This document shows, in pieces, positions 4,941 to 5,190 of a DNA stretch of 5,190 bases. Each line of letters begins with the position of its first letter. The stretch's first letter is position 1. Source of the stretch: Tissierellia bacterium (GTDB lineage Bacteria; Bacillota; Clostridia; Tissierellales; Dethiosulfatibacteraceae); contig SKID01000140.1 of NCBI GenBank assembly GCA_007116605.1, positions 1 to 5,190 of the forward strand, given 5' to 3'. A program made the position numbers and the translations under genes. A model generated the notes under the pieces. That model worked only from the letters and a program-made list of their open reading frames with translations. It ran no database searches and was not told the origin of the DNA.

Positions 4941-5100
4941 TTAGACCCTTTGTTTTTTAAAAATTTAAATGTAACAAAGGGTCACATAATGCGCGACTCG
5001 GATATGTGGGGTATCCTTTAATGCTCTGAACCTGAAGCAAAGGATCACGTAATGCGCGACTCTGATGCATGTTTTATCCTTTAGTCAGCTTAAGCGAGGA
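4836..5100. repeat. Long nested imperfect inverted repeat joining the A and B arrays
   Basis: Five paired blocks share nearly the same centre (4963-4970). They are 4944-4954 with 4973-4983 (11 perfect pairs), 4909-4920 with 5007-5018 (12 pairs, one G-U), 4893-4904 with 5035-5046 (11 of 12), 4859-4874 with 5064-5080 (16 pairs, one bulged base), and 4836-4843 with 5093-5100 (8 pairs). Unpaired or poorly paired stretches between blocks are mostly the A and B cores. The whole could be an RNA hairpin of about 265 bases, a cruciform, or a non-coding palindromic element of the MITE kind. There are no flanking target-site duplications I can see, no transposase and no T tract after it. The function is unknown. 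Confidence 0.75.
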
Positions 5101-5127
5101 AACAAAAGATCACATAATGCACGACTC
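4976..5127 (+). repeat. Array of three B repeats
   Basis: A 24-base unit with the consensus AAAGGRTCACRTAATGCGCG followed by ACTC occurs at 4976-4999, 5039-5062 and 5104-5127. Copies are 63 and 65 bases apart and differ at only a few positions. The unit resembles a diverged reverse complement of the A repeat: the complement of A reads ATACTAAGCAGCGAGGATA, beside ATAATGCGCGACTCGGATA in B. The interval sequences differ from each other but are complementary to the intervals of the A array. Confidence 0.8.
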
Positions 5128-5190
5128 GTCAACAGGACTCTTGGTTCAGATGTTGTGTAAACAGCAGCTGACCTTAGAGACCGTTATCCA

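Noticed and set aside
4957..5070. 37-codon - strand ORF with a repeated SRALxDPLL motif and an AAGGA six bases before its ATG
   Set aside because: The peptide repeat is only the translation of two B repeats, the ORF ends in the AT-rich palindrome loop, and no known family is suggested.
4739..5127. CRISPR array
   Set aside because: Repeats are degenerate, the spacing varies (33-65 bases), and the intervals are themselves repeated or complementary. No cas gene is visible.
5128..5190. Start of a further gene or RNA at the right edge
   Set aside because: No open frame with a ribosome binding site, no hairpin and no repeat copy can be supported in these 63 bases.

Overview
The window looks like chromosomal DNA of a low-GC, Gram-positive anaerobe, most likely a clostridial Firmicute. 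The grounds are AT-rich spacers, strong AGGAGG-type ribosome binding sites, sigma-A-like promoters with extended -10 boxes, a lipoprotein thioredoxin, and a gene that needs selenocysteine insertion. I cannot name a species.

Layout. Bases 2-85 hold the C-terminal end of an unidentified + strand gene. It abuts, with no spacer, a convergent - strand gene (86-730) for a GntR/FCD-type repressor. That repressor's promoter carries two palindromes that look like autoregulatory operators. Divergently, a + strand promoter (882-909) drives a tyrosine operon: a 30-residue leader peptide with eight Tyr codons (937-1029), an antiterminator/terminator region (1047-1113), aroF (DAHP synthase, first step of the shikimate pathway) and tyrA (prephenate dehydrogenase, the step committed to tyrosine). 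The leader has the parts of a ribosome-mediated attenuator that senses charged tRNA-Tyr.

A second promoter begins 9 bases after tyrA. It is overlaid by a perfect CCCC/GGGG palindrome of the kind bound by CsoR/CstR-family repressors. It precedes ccdA (membrane electron carrier) and a TlpA/ResA-like thioredoxin lipoprotein. A HesB/IscA-like selenoprotein follows at 4433-4732, with an in-frame TGA read as Sec and a SECIS-like hairpin after it. It would be missed or truncated by a standard gene caller. These three genes suggest a thiol, metal or Fe-S redox cassette under metal or sulfur-stress control; the shared role is inference.

Bases 4733-5190 contain no convincing gene. They hold about six copies of one repeat (A, 33-51 base spacing) followed by three copies of a second repeat (B, 63-65 base spacing). 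B resembles a diverged reverse complement of A. The two halves pair in register, so 4836-5100 can form one long, nested, imperfect hairpin centred near 4964-4970. I see nothing recognisable in the last 63 bases (5128-5190).
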